Source: Carallia brachiata
Lineage: Eukaryota > Streptophyta > Magnoliopsida > Malpighiales > Rhizophoraceae
Assembly: GCA_021464245.1 (NCBI GenBank)
Contig: JADCRB010000010.1
Coordinates: 2,622,735-2,686,734, forward strand
Direction: 5' to 3'
DNA length: 64,000 bases
Numbering within the stretch: position 1 is the stretch's first letter; every line of letters begins with the position of its first letter. A program made the position numbers and the translations under genes. A model generated the notes under the pieces. It searched no databases. It was given only the letters and a program-made list of their open reading frames with translations, and was not told the origin of the DNA. This document shows, one piece after another, positions 12,229-23,366 of this stretch.

Positions 12229-13230
12229 TGACAGTTGGCGAGCAGCTGACGATTGAGCTCAAGGATTTTGATCCCCCTGCAATGAAGCCAAATGCAGTAT
12301 TTGAATTTCCTAGATGCTAGTTTAGAGGTCATAAAGCTCATTTGTGGATTTTTGCAGCACTCCAGATGAATAATTTTTTTGGAATCAAATCTAAATGCCA
12401 CAGAACTCAGTATCTAGCTAATGCATTTGGCAGTATAATTGATTGCAGGTTTCAATCAATTTCTTTTACCTTTTCCTATTTCAGTCGGACTACTAAGAGG
12501 CGTTTAAGGAAATATATGACATTAATATCAGCATGAAGCACTATCTTAAGGAAACGTAGGTAATCATTTCCTGTCTCCATCTTGGAAATATGATTCAGGA
12601 TTGTCAAAATTATGATTGGTAAAGATGGTAGAGATCCTTGCCACTGCCCACCGTTATGTATAAGCACAGTAACAACTAACAACTCGAGGAAATGCGTTAA
12701 CCAACGTGCATCCCACAACTCCATGCCATAACCCCTCAAATCAGCGTTGATAATATTTGCTTGGATGCACTTTACATGAATGTACTTACTGTGGTGTGCG
12801 AGCATTCAGCTTCCGGCTTGAAAATTGTTCAGGTATCTTTTACATGGCATCTCACAGAAGCAGGGTAGTAATGCAAAACTTGTGGATTTGCTTGAGAATG
12901 GGCAGAAGGTTTTGGACTTTGTAAAATGTCACTTCCTTAGATCCCCACTCACTTACCTGATTACTTTTGCCATTTCCTTTCGTCATCTGTCCTCAGACCA
13001 CTCTACAAAATCGATGAAAAATATGGCAACTGATAACGGTTTTCAGATGACTTTCGACTTCTGCCAATGGGTTCAATTCCATCTCGTTGCACTGTACATA
13101 TTGAACCTCTTCGCATTTTTTTCTCCCCAAAATTTCGACGGGCAGAGTAATGACATGACGAGTGTCAATACAACGTTTTGCACTCTTTCTAGTTTCTACC
13201 CACCGAGAGATTCAAACAAGTACTATAAGC
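12229..13230 (+). pseudogene. Possible decayed coding region, identity unknown
   Basis: Several separate plus-strand stretches read like conserved protein but sit in different frames. Examples are LTVGEQLTIELKDFDPP (about 12229-12290), NNFFGIKSKCHRTQYLANAF (about 12366-12430), AFKEIYDINISMKHYLKET (about 12499-12555, preceded by a TAA), LHECTYCGVRAFSFRLENCS (about 12768-12833) and DFRLLPMGSIPSRCTVHIEP (about 13054-13115, with TGA TAA a few codons upstream). No start, no continuous frame and no consistent splice model joins them. I do not recognise the family. They lie between CTC1 and the thioredoxin-like gene and might be a gene remnant or a chance resemblance. Confidence 0.3.
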
Positions 13231-13617
13231 AATCAAGTTATCGCATCAGAATGTCTTAAATCTCTTGGCCTCCAGGTTTGCTTAAACTCTTAATGCACTG
13301 GGTTTCTTTTCTCAATACTTCAGTTTTCATTAAAATAGCCCGAACTTTATTTATCTTGAGGGAAAAAAAAAAAACCAAAATTAAGATACATCTTATTGAA
13401 GCTCAAAAAACTCAGTAACAGTAAGAAGATTTGACAATTCATTTTCCTGAAGCAGAGTTACAATAGTTGTGCTATTTCCCCATGTTCTGGGAGAAGTAGA
13501 CACAAAACAAATATTGAAAGGCCTTTCCTTTTGTGATGACCTCACCGATATCAACCTGGTATGGCTTTCGGTGCAAGTTACTTTCCTGCTAAATCAATTG
13601 CTTAATTGCCGACTGTC

Positions 13618-13620
<3 letters not shown>

Positions 13621-13650
<30 letters not shown>
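13621..13650. repeat. (AG)15 microsatellite
   Basis: A perfect AG dinucleotide run in the spacer between the convergent CTC1 and thioredoxin-like genes. The rest of 13231-14096 shows only 3'-flank sequence. Confidence 0.95.
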
Positions 13651-13655
<5 letters not shown>

Positions 13656-14096
13656 CATTATGCATTTATAAGCGACTTATGAGGTAAAGATTCGCTCTTT
13701 TTTTTTTCTCCAATCATTTCAACAAAGTCCTTGTGTCTTTGAAAATGCATACTAAATGAACGCAGAATAACTTGTACAATTCAAATGCCTATTGCCCTCG
13801 AACTCATGCTATGAGAAAAGCAAGTATTCCTTTCCTAGGCTATATTCCTTCAGAATCGCCTGGAATATCAAATCCACCAATTTAATGATAGATAACTAAG
13901 CTTGCCTTTCAATGTGAAGTTGCAAGTCAAGTTTCGCTCAGTCAACCTCTACAAACAATGCAAGCAAGAGAAAAAAGAGCACAAATAAATTTGCATTAGT
14001 TCAAGCAATCATGTGTGATGCATCAATCAAGATGCCATAATCTGATTCAAAGCCTGTAGAGGCTCACAAGGATGTTAATACTGATTTAGATGCAAA

Positions 14097-15652
14097 TTAT
14101 TGCCCATTACTATTTTGAGGCCTCTTCATTTTGAGAAGATGAGAGAGACCTGCAACCACATGCAGACGACTACTTGGGATACCCGTCTTTGCTAGTGCAC
14201 TCCCATTTTTGTCCAACAGTACAAAGCAAGGAACATATCGTATGTCATAATGCAGGAGCTGCAAATCAATAGAGTAATCAGCAACGGAAATCAGCATCTT
14301 TCTAAACTGCTACAAATTCATCTCTTTGAAATTGCAGAATGAATCCTAAAATGGACACAGTATAATGCCTCATCATTGCTTTGAAATTTCAAAAACTTGA
14401 CTGCCAGAGACAAAACAATGCTATTCTCCAGTCACACAAACAAGACAGTTAAACTTAATGAAACCAAAACAGGACAGCAATTCTCTAAAGTGCATTAGTG
14501 TGCTATAGTTGCAGTTTTAAGTTGTCCAACCATACAAATTCATTGCAGCTTGTTATGATTCATGGCCTATGGCTTCAATAAATCAAAGGGAGAATTCATT
14601 GTTACTCACGTAAAAAGTTCCACAAAATTCACATACCTAACCCCAAATCATATAGAAAGCAAACGATGAAACGAGATTTTTTTGTTGTTTTCCCCAAGTA
14701 ACAGCAGCGAAGATGTTAACAAAAGGCCAGGCAATTAATTATGTAGAAGACAACAGGGTTATTTTCCTCAAAGTTGGTTCTTGCACCGATACCAGCAAAG
14801 GTGCAATACCAATGCACTTTGCTTAAAACTTGATTCAAACATGTCTTACTGATGCAGGCAGACCATTCACGCAATTGCCTTTAAAATTTCCCTAGCTAAA
14901 CAAATTGGCAGCATATGTATCTCAGGACCTCTGGGTTATAAAGGAAGCAGTGAACTCAAAAGTCTAAGCTATTCGTGAGGCCTATATAACATATACAAAT
15001 CTAACAATAAGCAGCTCGAAAATTGCTAATAGTCTAACATATACACAATTGCTTTCGAAAATTTCCCTAGTCAAACCAACTGCTAAATTTACAGCTAATA
15101 GTCAAAGCATGCCATAGACCCAGTAATGAGAAGAAATACAATTCAATGTCCACAAAATTTACTAACGAAAAAAAGGTCAGAGGTCAAGTAAAATACCTCG
15201 GGAAGCCACTTCTCGTTCTCTGCATCTGCCATTACAACATTGAGCCAGCTTGGATTCCGACCCTCAACCTCTAAGACGAAATTAAGCAAGGAATTGCAAA
15301 GCCTGCACTTGGGTGAGTAAAATTCAAGCACAGTAGCCTCTTTGCCACTGGCTAGTGCCGACGCAAACGCTCTTTGCTCTGCCTCTCCTTGTTCTTCAGA
15401 AGTCAAGACCCGTTTTTGGGACCTCCCCGCAGTATCATCCAATCTAATAGGCTTAAACAAAGTGACCCACGAGTTTGACGATTTAGAAATTGAGTTGAAA
15501 GAATTGAGAGCTGCAATTCCTATATTTTGCAAGGATTTGAATAGCCAGGGATTTTCGAAGGTGCAGATATTAGGATTTTTGGGGCGCTGGTCAGCATCCC
15601 ACGGCCATTTCAGGCAAAACAAAGGCTGATTTGGTGCAGGACCCATCTTCAT
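14097..15652 (-). CDS. Thioredoxin-fold protein with atypical CRLC active site (2 exons)
   Basis: Exons 15197-15652 and 14097-14258 (minus strand, donor GTATTT, phase 0) encode 205 residues. The thioredoxin fold is indicated by [16 protein letters not shown], with the redox pair Cys116 and Cys119 in a C-R-L-C motif, and by [12 protein letters not shown], where Pro162 is the likely cis-proline opposite the active site. Classical thioredoxins have WCGPC, so this is a divergent member whose partner and redox role I cannot assign. The first 100 residues are Pro-, Ser- and Asn-rich and not part of the fold; they could include an organelle-targeting region, though the start [10 protein letters not shown] is not a classic transit peptide. 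Start choice: 15652 is the first in-frame ATG, with another six bases later. The single intron (14259-15196) is 938 bases. The gene converges on CTC1. Confidence 0.85.
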
Positions 15653-17642
15653 CAGCGAATTCTTTTTCTGGAGTTGTTGCAGTAACCTCAAGAATCGACC
15701 TTTTCACGACCCCGTCGTCGATGACGGATGAACAGATGCTGAATTCACAGATATGGACCGAAATATGGTGCAAAAAAATATCAACTTTTGACTTCACAAC
15801 TCTAATCTTAACATTCTACGCTTTCAAATTGGCTTTGAACGAAGCAAGTGAGAGCGAGCAGATAAAGACATGAGATTGGTAAGTGCCCAAGGGAAACGCT
15901 TTTTGCTTGCCAAACGGAGACGGACAAATTTGGCAAACTTGTTGTGGCCCTGCTTGACACTCCGTTTCCATAAATTTTTTTTTTTTTTCTGAAATCTTGG
16001 TACTTAAAATTTTATTGGACCTGTCAAATATAATTTAAGTTAGGTAAACCTATTAAATGGAGTAAAACACTCGCAACGTTTATTTTCTTTACATACAAAA
16101 TTTGAATTCAATAATTTTTTTTAAGAAGAATCAAGTTTCTCGCTATTTAAATCAACAGATGTTGATAACAATTAAATATTTTTATTTGAAAGTAGGTTAA
16201 TGGAATAAACTTCTTAGCAGTTTGTTTTGTTTGCATATGACAGGAATGCATCAATATTGATTAAATTACTTGACATTGGGCCTGGTTCACGGGGAATATC
16301 CGTGGACAGTCTCCCTCTTTTGTTCCTTTTATGGGCCAGGTTTTCCCTGTGGGCCGGGAATGTATGGCTTACGATTAGGGGACCTTGAGGCTTCACTATG
16401 CATTGTCGGACCTCATGTTAGTTGTGAGCTTGTGGCTGTGATTTGTGAAGTCCTTTTATACTTGAAGTTAAAAGTGTCCTTTCACCTTACTTACTTTGAT
16501 TAGTTGAGTATATATTGATCTCGGGAGTTTCACTTTACTTGCAAGTCTAGTCCCTCGCATTTGTATGGTCTAGGCAAAAGTAAAATTATACAAGCTCGCC
16601 TTAACTTAAATTTGTGAATGCTAAATTACAATAGAATAATTTTTTTATTATACTAAATCTTACCCTTTTAATGGCTTCTATCTCAAATGTCCATAATAAC
16701 AGTCCTTAATTCGATAGTAATGAGACATGTGCTAACATGTAACCTTTTTATTTTTATTTTTAAATTTTTTTTTAGAGAACATTTAACTTTTTTATTGTTG
16801 AATTGGCCCGAATGCATTGCTAGATTGCATTGTCATTTTACATTATATATGTCCACAAATTCCTTTTTTTCCTTCTCAAATGTTATTATATTTGAATTAT
16901 TATTTAATTAAAAAAACAGAGCATTTTAGGAGAACATTCTATTATTAGGCCGAAGGAAGCTTTTGTATTTTTCTTCCAATGCTCGCGACATAAAGTGAAA
17001 TTAAATATAGGCTGCTTCCCTGAATCTTGAGCCGTGATTCTTGTTAGGCGTTCGAAAAATTCTTCTCCTTAACCTCGGTGTGGTGGCCCAATCATGCTAT
17101 GTAAAAGTACGTTGCAGAGCAATTCTCTCTGATAGATTAGTAAGAAAACTAACCCGTAAGAAAACTAACCCTCCTTGGCTATTATTTCACCCACAAAAAA
17201 ATTAAATAAATCGGACTTTGCCTTCAATAATGAACCAATTCAACCGATTATTTTGACTTCAACTTGATATGGCCAATGGCTCCAATATTCACCATCTTTT
17301 TACAATTACAAACACAAGAACCATAGGTTTGTTTAAGTTGCATCGAAATAAAAATATAACCTCATCTAATAATATTTAATAATTTATTTATTTTTTAAAA
17401 TTTAATTATCTAATAATACATATAATGAATGAACCTGCTAATATTTTATTTTTACAAATAATTAAAAAAAAATTTGATGTTGCAACGCCAAGACTAGACT
17501 GCAGCAGAAAACTTGCCACGTTGGGCTAACAAGCAGTAGCCATCCTTGTGAGTTGTGAGACGTGGACCGTCCACCCTGGACTGCTGTTGCCTATTGCAAC
17601 GCCCGCCACGAGAAATAATTAAAAAAAAAAAAGAAAAACAAA
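15653..17642. other. Intergenic DNA between thioredoxin-like and DUF1645 genes
   Basis: This contains the thioredoxin-like promoter, AT-rich DNA and a more GC-rich patch around 16255-16515 (GGGCCTGGTTCACGGGG) that may belong to a dispersed repeat. Short open frames here match nothing I know. The last 150 bases belong to the 3' flank of the DUF1645 gene. Confidence 0.5.
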
Positions 17643-18782
17643 TTAACGGAGGGCAGGAGCGGTGGGATTGAAAGCAAATATTCCCAAAATGGCCTGTTTG
17701 TAAGGCAAGAAAGTTTTCTTCTTGGAATCCTCCGAAGCCGCCTTGTTCGTTTTGTAATGCAGCTCGTGAGCCGACAGGCGTCCCTTTCTCACCGAACCTG
17801 ATTCGCTGTCTGTTGTGGACCGGAAGCTTGTATTATTCTTGGCTTCTTCTTCGTGCTTCCTGAACAAATGAGCCTGGTGGTACCTCCTGAAAGGGTCTCT
17901 ACCCGATGCCCGTCCCTCCGATGCGCTCCTAAACAACAGAAAATCTCTCAGTCTCCACTTCTTGGAAGAACCACTCTTCGAAGTTGATGAATTTGATGAT
18001 ATTGATGCGTTTTGATTGAGTACTGCTGCTGATTGTTTGGCAGTTTGTTCTTGTTGTTTCCCTTCTTCTGCTTCTTCTTCTTCTTCCCATGGAAATTCAG
18101 CCACCCTGAATGGAGAAAGCGATCTTGTGCGGCGGCGGCGGCTTGAACTTGTTGTTCGACTACTACTACTACTACTTGAGATTCTTTCCCTTCCTCTTTC
18201 ATTTTCTGCTCTCTTTCGAGTGTTTTCTGCTGCAGTCGCAAAGGGATCTGAATCTTTCTTCTTTCTTGGCGAAAACACTTCACTAATGATCTTTCTCCCT
18301 CTTGCTATTGGCGATCTTGGAGATCTCGGGGATATAAGCGGGCTTCTCTGGTCTGTAGAATCTTCGTCGAGCTGTAATGCGGGAGGAGGCTTCAGCGGTT
18401 TGATTTTACCGCCGTCGAAGAGTTCGTCGGCCGAGAGGGAAGCTTTTTCTAATTCTGCGCTGAAATCAAAGGCGAAATCATCTTCAACACAACTCCTGCT
18501 TGGTGCCCTTGGCGGTGATTTTAGTGCGCCGGCGGGCCTTTCTTCCCAAAGAAAAGGGACCCCACTTGATCTTCCTTCACCACCACCGCCGTTGAAATCG
18601 TCGTCCAAACGACGGTTAAACTCCGCCATGCGGGAAGGACTTGTGGGGGTGCTTAAGGAGTAAGGGCCGAAGGGTTTGGGGGTAGATGGAGCGCTCAAGA
18701 ACGGCATGAGCCGAGCGTCGCTAAAGTCGAAGTAGTCCATGCCTGCAGGTGCTGCAGGTATTGCTACTTCCAACTTTAACAT
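17643..18782 (-). CDS. DUF1645 family protein (intronless)
   Basis: A single open frame of 379 residues starts at the ATG ending at 18782. The family is recognised by VPFLWEERPAGALKSPPRAP near residue 80, by KKWRLRDFLLFRSASEGRAS (from 274) and by the C-terminal FLPYKQAILGIFAFN (about 358-372). Between them lie low-complexity Ser/Arg and Glu tracts (SSSSSSSR, RRRRTR, EEEEEAEEGK), so most of the protein is probably disordered. It has no signal peptide or membrane segment; basic clusters could direct it to the nucleus. The biochemical function of DUF1645 proteins is not established; rice OsSGL, a member, affects grain length and drought response. No intron is needed, as is usual for these genes. 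The long plus-strand frame at 18016-18663 is its antisense shadow. Confidence 0.9.
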   Translation of the reverse strand: MLKLEVAIPAAPAGMDYFDFSDARLMPFLSAPSTPKPFGPYSLSTPTSPSRMAEFNRRLDDDFNGGGGEGRSSGVPFLWEERPAGALKSPPRAPSRSCVEDDFAFDFSAELEKASLSADELFDGGKIKPLKPPPALQLDEDSTDQRSPLISPRSPRSPIARGRKIISEVFSPRKKKDSDPFATAAENTRKRAENERGRERISSSSSSSRTTSSSRRRRTRSLSPFRVAEFPWEEEEEAEEGKQQEQTAKQSAAVLNQNASISSNSSTSKSGSSKKWRLRDFLLFRSASEGRASGRDPFRRYHQAHLFRKHEEEAKNNTSFRSTTDSESGSVRKGRLSAHELHYKTNKAASEDSKKKTFLPYKQAILGIFAFNPTAPALR

Positions 18783-18868
18783 CCTCTTCTATGTTTTCTT
18801 CAATTCGCGTTCTTGTCCTAAGGGGCCAGCAAAAATAGAGACAAGCTTGATGTTTGGCGGCTGAGGTA

Positions 18869-18880
18869 ATAAATATAAAG
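18869..18880 (-). promoter_or_regulatory. TATA box of the DUF1645 gene
   Basis: On the minus strand this reads CTTTATATTTATT, about 90 bases upstream of the DUF1645 ATG, which is a suitable distance for a core promoter with a short leader. Confidence 0.6.
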
Positions 18881-19581
18881 GGCATTAGAGACTTGGGGGA
18901 GGGGAGGATGGCTAGGAAAGATCAAGGAAATACCAGAGAAACAGTCTTTGAAAGGGCAGGACCACAGAAGAAAGTGAAGGCAGGAAATTGTTGACCATTA
19001 GTTTATTCATAAGATAGAGCCGCCTTTTAATACTGGTGGGTTACTTTAATATTCCCTCGTGCTTTAATCAATCAACTGAATTTTATTGGAGCCCTGCTAT
19101 ATTTTTAGAAAAAAATTATTAAAAAAGTATCTAAATATAATTAGTTAAATTTAATGTGTAACTAATTATATTTAATATATAATTAAATAAAAAATGATTA
19201 TCATTTTTTTATACATTAAATAAAAATAATTATATATTAAATTCGATCAATTACATTCTAACTCCTTTATCTAAACGTTTTCTCAAATTTATTTTTATCT
19301 GAAAATATACCTTTTTTTTCATTTTATTGTCCTTTTGCATGAAGCTTGTTTCACACATGGGGAGGTGGTTGGGCGGTGGGATAAGAGGCCACCGATGACG
19401 TGAATTTCCTTTTCATTTTCAATTGGGGTGACATGTGGAGGTTGGTAAATAAGGTTCGATTACGAGTCATACGTCTCATCAGCAATGGCTTTCATGGCGT
19501 CGCCCTCCGACGCCTTGATTTGACCAAAGAGTGAATCGAGTGAACGTACTCAAAATGTGCCGAAAACATTGCCTGCTCACT

Positions 19582-19589
19582 CACGTGGC
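19582..19589. promoter_or_regulatory. G-box / ABRE-like element CACGTGGC
   Basis: CACGTGGC matches the abscisic-acid response element core (ACGTGGC) and sits about 800 bases upstream of the DUF1645 ATG, near another ACGTG at about 19397. bZIP factors bind such sites, and DUF1645 genes are often stress-responsive, so ABA control is a reasonable guess. The distance is at the long end and nothing tests it here. Confidence 0.4.
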
Positions 19590-19599
19590 GCGGTTTTAG

Positions 19600-21955
19600 T
19601 AGTTGATCAAGCCAAGAGGCGTTTTGCTAAGACAACACAACAAAATTATGTATTATATAATAGGAAAAAAAAATATGTAATTAATATAATAATTTATTTT
19701 TTTATTTTTTTAAATTTAATATAATTTTTTATAATTTAAGATTGCAGACTTCCTGTAATAATTTTATCGGATGCTTGTTTGAAAACTGAAAACCCGCAAA
19801 TCCATGCAAAACAAAAGGCTGCACGGCAACGACTATAAAGGACAGTAAAAAAACTGGACTGGAAACTGGCTGGTCAGACTATTGCCACCAGTTTTGATAC
19901 TCGGACAGGTGTCAACAAACGGGGTAACTACAGTAACTTTTTTAAATTTACATGTATCACACGTTAAAATTTAAGATTTATTTCATGTCAATTTTCAATA
20001 AATATATATAAGATATTAATTATACATCAATTTTAATTTAAATATATCTAAATCTAATGAATTCTTATCCTTAAATTTGTTATATATTAAATTTAACTAT
20101 TAAACACGTACTACTAATTTTAAAAAAATAAAAAAAAAATTAATGAGACATACAGTAAACCTCACTATTTTCCTGCTCTCTCCTCTCTCGTTGATTCTGT
20201 GTCTCCCGTTACCTCCCCATTCCTTCCCCCGTCCAGCTATTGTTTTTATTTCCACAATTATTGCCTAAGACGGGCGACAGGGCTCGCTAACTGCCCACTT
20301 TTCTTTAAATTTCTTTGATTTCTTCCCTCCAAATTTCCTCGGAGAAAAACTAGCAACAACACACAATAAGCAGCATTGTAGCAACAAGCAACTGTGTGTC
20401 AATTACATTTCACTTGATTTTATAAATAAATGAAATTAAAAAAAAATTTCTATTAACTTTTATCGCTTTCATTACTTTTTATATGTTACTATTTAATGGT
20501 GCCACATTTTTTGTTAGGTGAACCATATGTTTTCTCCTTTGGATAGAATCCCACAAGTTAAAGCGGTTTGATCACAAGGAAAAATTGAAACCCCAGAATT
20601 AACAAATTTTTTCTTTCTTACAATTCTTACTTAATTGATTAGGTTAACTTCGTAAAAGATTTAGATCCATGCTACTAATTCATACGCATATATGAAGAAC
20701 CCTTAGTTTATCTTGACCGCTACAAAGACATTTAACTTTTGTATTTTCTGTCGGTCAAGTTTCTCATCTTGTTTAGTGATTATGGCGCTTTCAACATGAA
20801 ACTGAAAGAAAAAAGAAGACGAAAAGACTAACAAAGGAAGAGATAATATTTTCTCAAACTTTCGATTTCATGATCCTGTGGAATGCACAATTGAAGATGC
20901 CCTCCCATTGGATATATGATATGGTGACAGGAAAACAAGTGGAAATGAAAGAGATAGGTTTGGAGTCACTTCTCTGCAAAGTAGATATGAAATTACTCGA
21001 TCATTAAACGAAACAATCCGGTACTGGTCAATTTTCAGAGAAAAAAACAGGTATGAGGATGTGATGGATCTTGTCCCGATAATGTAGATAAGTAAGATTA
21101 CATAGTTGCAATTAAATAATAATAAATATTAATATAGTTTTATTTAATAATATAAAATTTATTCATTTTTTTATAAATTCAACTATTAACGATTTTATTA
21201 TTTATTTATTTTAAAATTATTCTTGTAAACAAAAAAAAAATTTGAAGTCGAATTATTTTGTTGATATTGACTTGGAACAAGTCCTTAGATGGTACTGCAG
21301 GTCTATTTTTTGAGGAGGGCCCCCGGTGCAGGTGATTTTTTTTTTAAACAAAAAAAAAAGATACATCACAAATTATGTCACAATGCGAGGATTAGGTAAT
21401 ATTATAGGGGATCGTGCATCTGGATAAGCACAACTCCTTTAATTAATTGACTTTAATTAGAATTTTGGGCCTCATGCGTATGTTAACTGGAAATTATTAT
21501 ATGAGTTGGGGTATATCGAAATATTGCCCTAGTAAAATTAGAGCGAAATTTTTTTAAATTATAGTAAAATTTTTTACAGAAAAAAATAATGAGATTCACT
21601 TTTTATACTTTTATTGAAAAAATATTACAATCATTTAAAAAATACACTCCCATTTTTTAAGAAATTCAGACAAAAAAAATGGCTCAGTCTGTACTTTTTT
21701 CCTGGAAACAAAAAATCAAAAGACCGCCATGCTATAGTCAGTGCCGTGTAATCAAAAGTATTAAGACTGAATGTATATATAACTTTTAGTGATTTTAGGG
21801 GATTAGAAAAAGACATGAAATTTGGGAAACTATTGATCCTATGGATGCCCTATAAGTCTCACTGAATCAATGGTTCTCTTATTCCTTAATTAATTTCATG
21901 ACATCTATTCTTATAAAACTTCAGAATTTTCCTGCAATTTCATTAGTAAAACAAC
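19600..21955. other. AT-rich intergenic DNA
   Basis: I see no gene on either strand. Sequence is AT-rich with poly-A and poly-T runs. Segments near 19945-20110 resemble words that recur near 25690-25750 and 63390-63500 (AAATTTAAGATT, ATACATCAATT), suggesting eroded dispersed repeats. Confidence 0.5.
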
Positions 21956-22270
21956 GAAGATAATCAACTTTTTAGGTCTAAACCTTTGTGATTTTTTCTA
22001 TTTAAAGTCTAAACCTTTTAAGTTTTCTATTTAAGGACTAAACCTTTATTTTTTTTTCTATTCAAGTCCTTTTGTATGATTTACCGTTAACTTTTTCGTT
22101 AGATCTAACGGAAATAGGATTAAAGTTAACGGAAAAGTTAACAGTTTTACTGTAAAAGGATTTGAATAGAACAAAAAATAAAAGTTTAGGTTTTAAATAA
22201 AAAACTTAAAAGGTTTAGGTTTTAAATAGAAAAAATCACAAAAATTTAGGTCTAAAAAGTTAATTATCCC
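21956..22270. mobile_element. Mutator-like foldback MITE
   Basis: Two arms of about 110 bases are inverted copies. The left begins GAAGATAATCAACTTTTTAG and the right, read inward, GGGATAATTAACTTTTTAG. Both then carry repeated words of the TCTAAACCTTT and ATTTTTTCTATTTAAA type. Direct repeats GTAAAACAAC (21946-21955) and GTAAAATAAC (22271-22280) differ at one of ten positions. A 9-11 bp target duplication with long inverted arms points to the Mutator superfamily. No coding capacity. Confidence 0.8.
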
Positions 22271-22280
22271 GTAAAATAAC

Positions 22281-23366
22281 ACCTTACATCTGTTGATTTT
22301 TTTTTGCTAGTATATTTATTGATATTGTGTGGGTTAAGTATAGGTTTTCAGGTTTGAATCTCCCTAATTACATTCAATATAATTATTTCCAGTAGAAGCC
22401 AAAATTGTGGATGCGATTTAGCTAGATTTCCTCGTCATAAAAAATAGAGTTAATATACAAACAAAATGTTTAATTTTATATAGAGTAACAAATTTAATAA
22501 TAATTGTATAAAGTAATAGTTTACTATTTTGACTCGATTTGACTTGTCAATCCAATCACAAAGAAAAAATTCAATTTAAATCCGACTAAAAAATGACTTA
22601 ACTTAAAAATAATTTAAATTAGAAATAATATGAAAATTTTGGGTAAAGTCCCATCCGTCCAGTGATGACCGGAATTTGTTTTTTTCAAGAAAAAAAAAAG
22701 TAAAATAATAGGTTATGGGCTTGTTTAATTTTATTATTAGTAATTACTGTTATTATTTTAATTATTAATTATTATCATTGATTATTGTTATTAATTAATA
22801 AAATAATATTGAATGTTTGGTTAATTAATATCAGTTAATTATTGTTAAAATAATAAAATAATTATTTCAAACATTTTATTTATATTTTATTATTATAAAT
22901 AATTTTTTTTTATCTCTATATAACTTAAACTAATTTTATAAAAGTTGTATATTATATATTTGTAAATAAAAATATTAATTTATATATTGGGAATATAAAT
23001 TAATTTTTAGTCTTTTCTTGTAAAAATATAAAATAATAATTTTTATTTAAAATATTATTTTATTTTTTGAAACTTAAACAGTTTTATACGGTTTTTCTTG
23101 TTCGAATATAATTTTTTCATCTTATACGCTTTGTAGGGCTCGTTGGTTCAAGAAAAGTGCGCTTTGTAGGCTTAGAATTTCTGGTGGGCCCAGGTCACGC
23201 ATCTTTAATGCAGAGCGGAATTTCAACAAGGTTAATATTATAATTAACTTATTTATCATTTGTTGATTGTTTTAAAAAGTAGTTTAAATTTATTTTTTTA
23301 ATTAGTTATTTTTTGAGATGAAAAGTAATCATAATAATAAGTTGAAAATTTTCATCGAACGCTTTA
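22281..23366. other. AT-rich DNA, possible outer element of a nest
   Basis: No gene is visible. The word GTTATGGGCTTGTTTAATTTT near 22713 loosely mirrors GTTATAGGGGTATTTGG read inward from about 24745, so an older element may surround the GA-rich one inserted at 23367. That pairing is weak. Confidence 0.3.

Noticed and set aside
12476..12805. 109-codon minus-strand frame downstream of CTC1
   Set aside because: No recognisable motif, start context or partner exon.
18016..18663. 215-codon plus-strand frame
   Set aside because: It is the antisense of the DUF1645 coding frame and has no family motifs.
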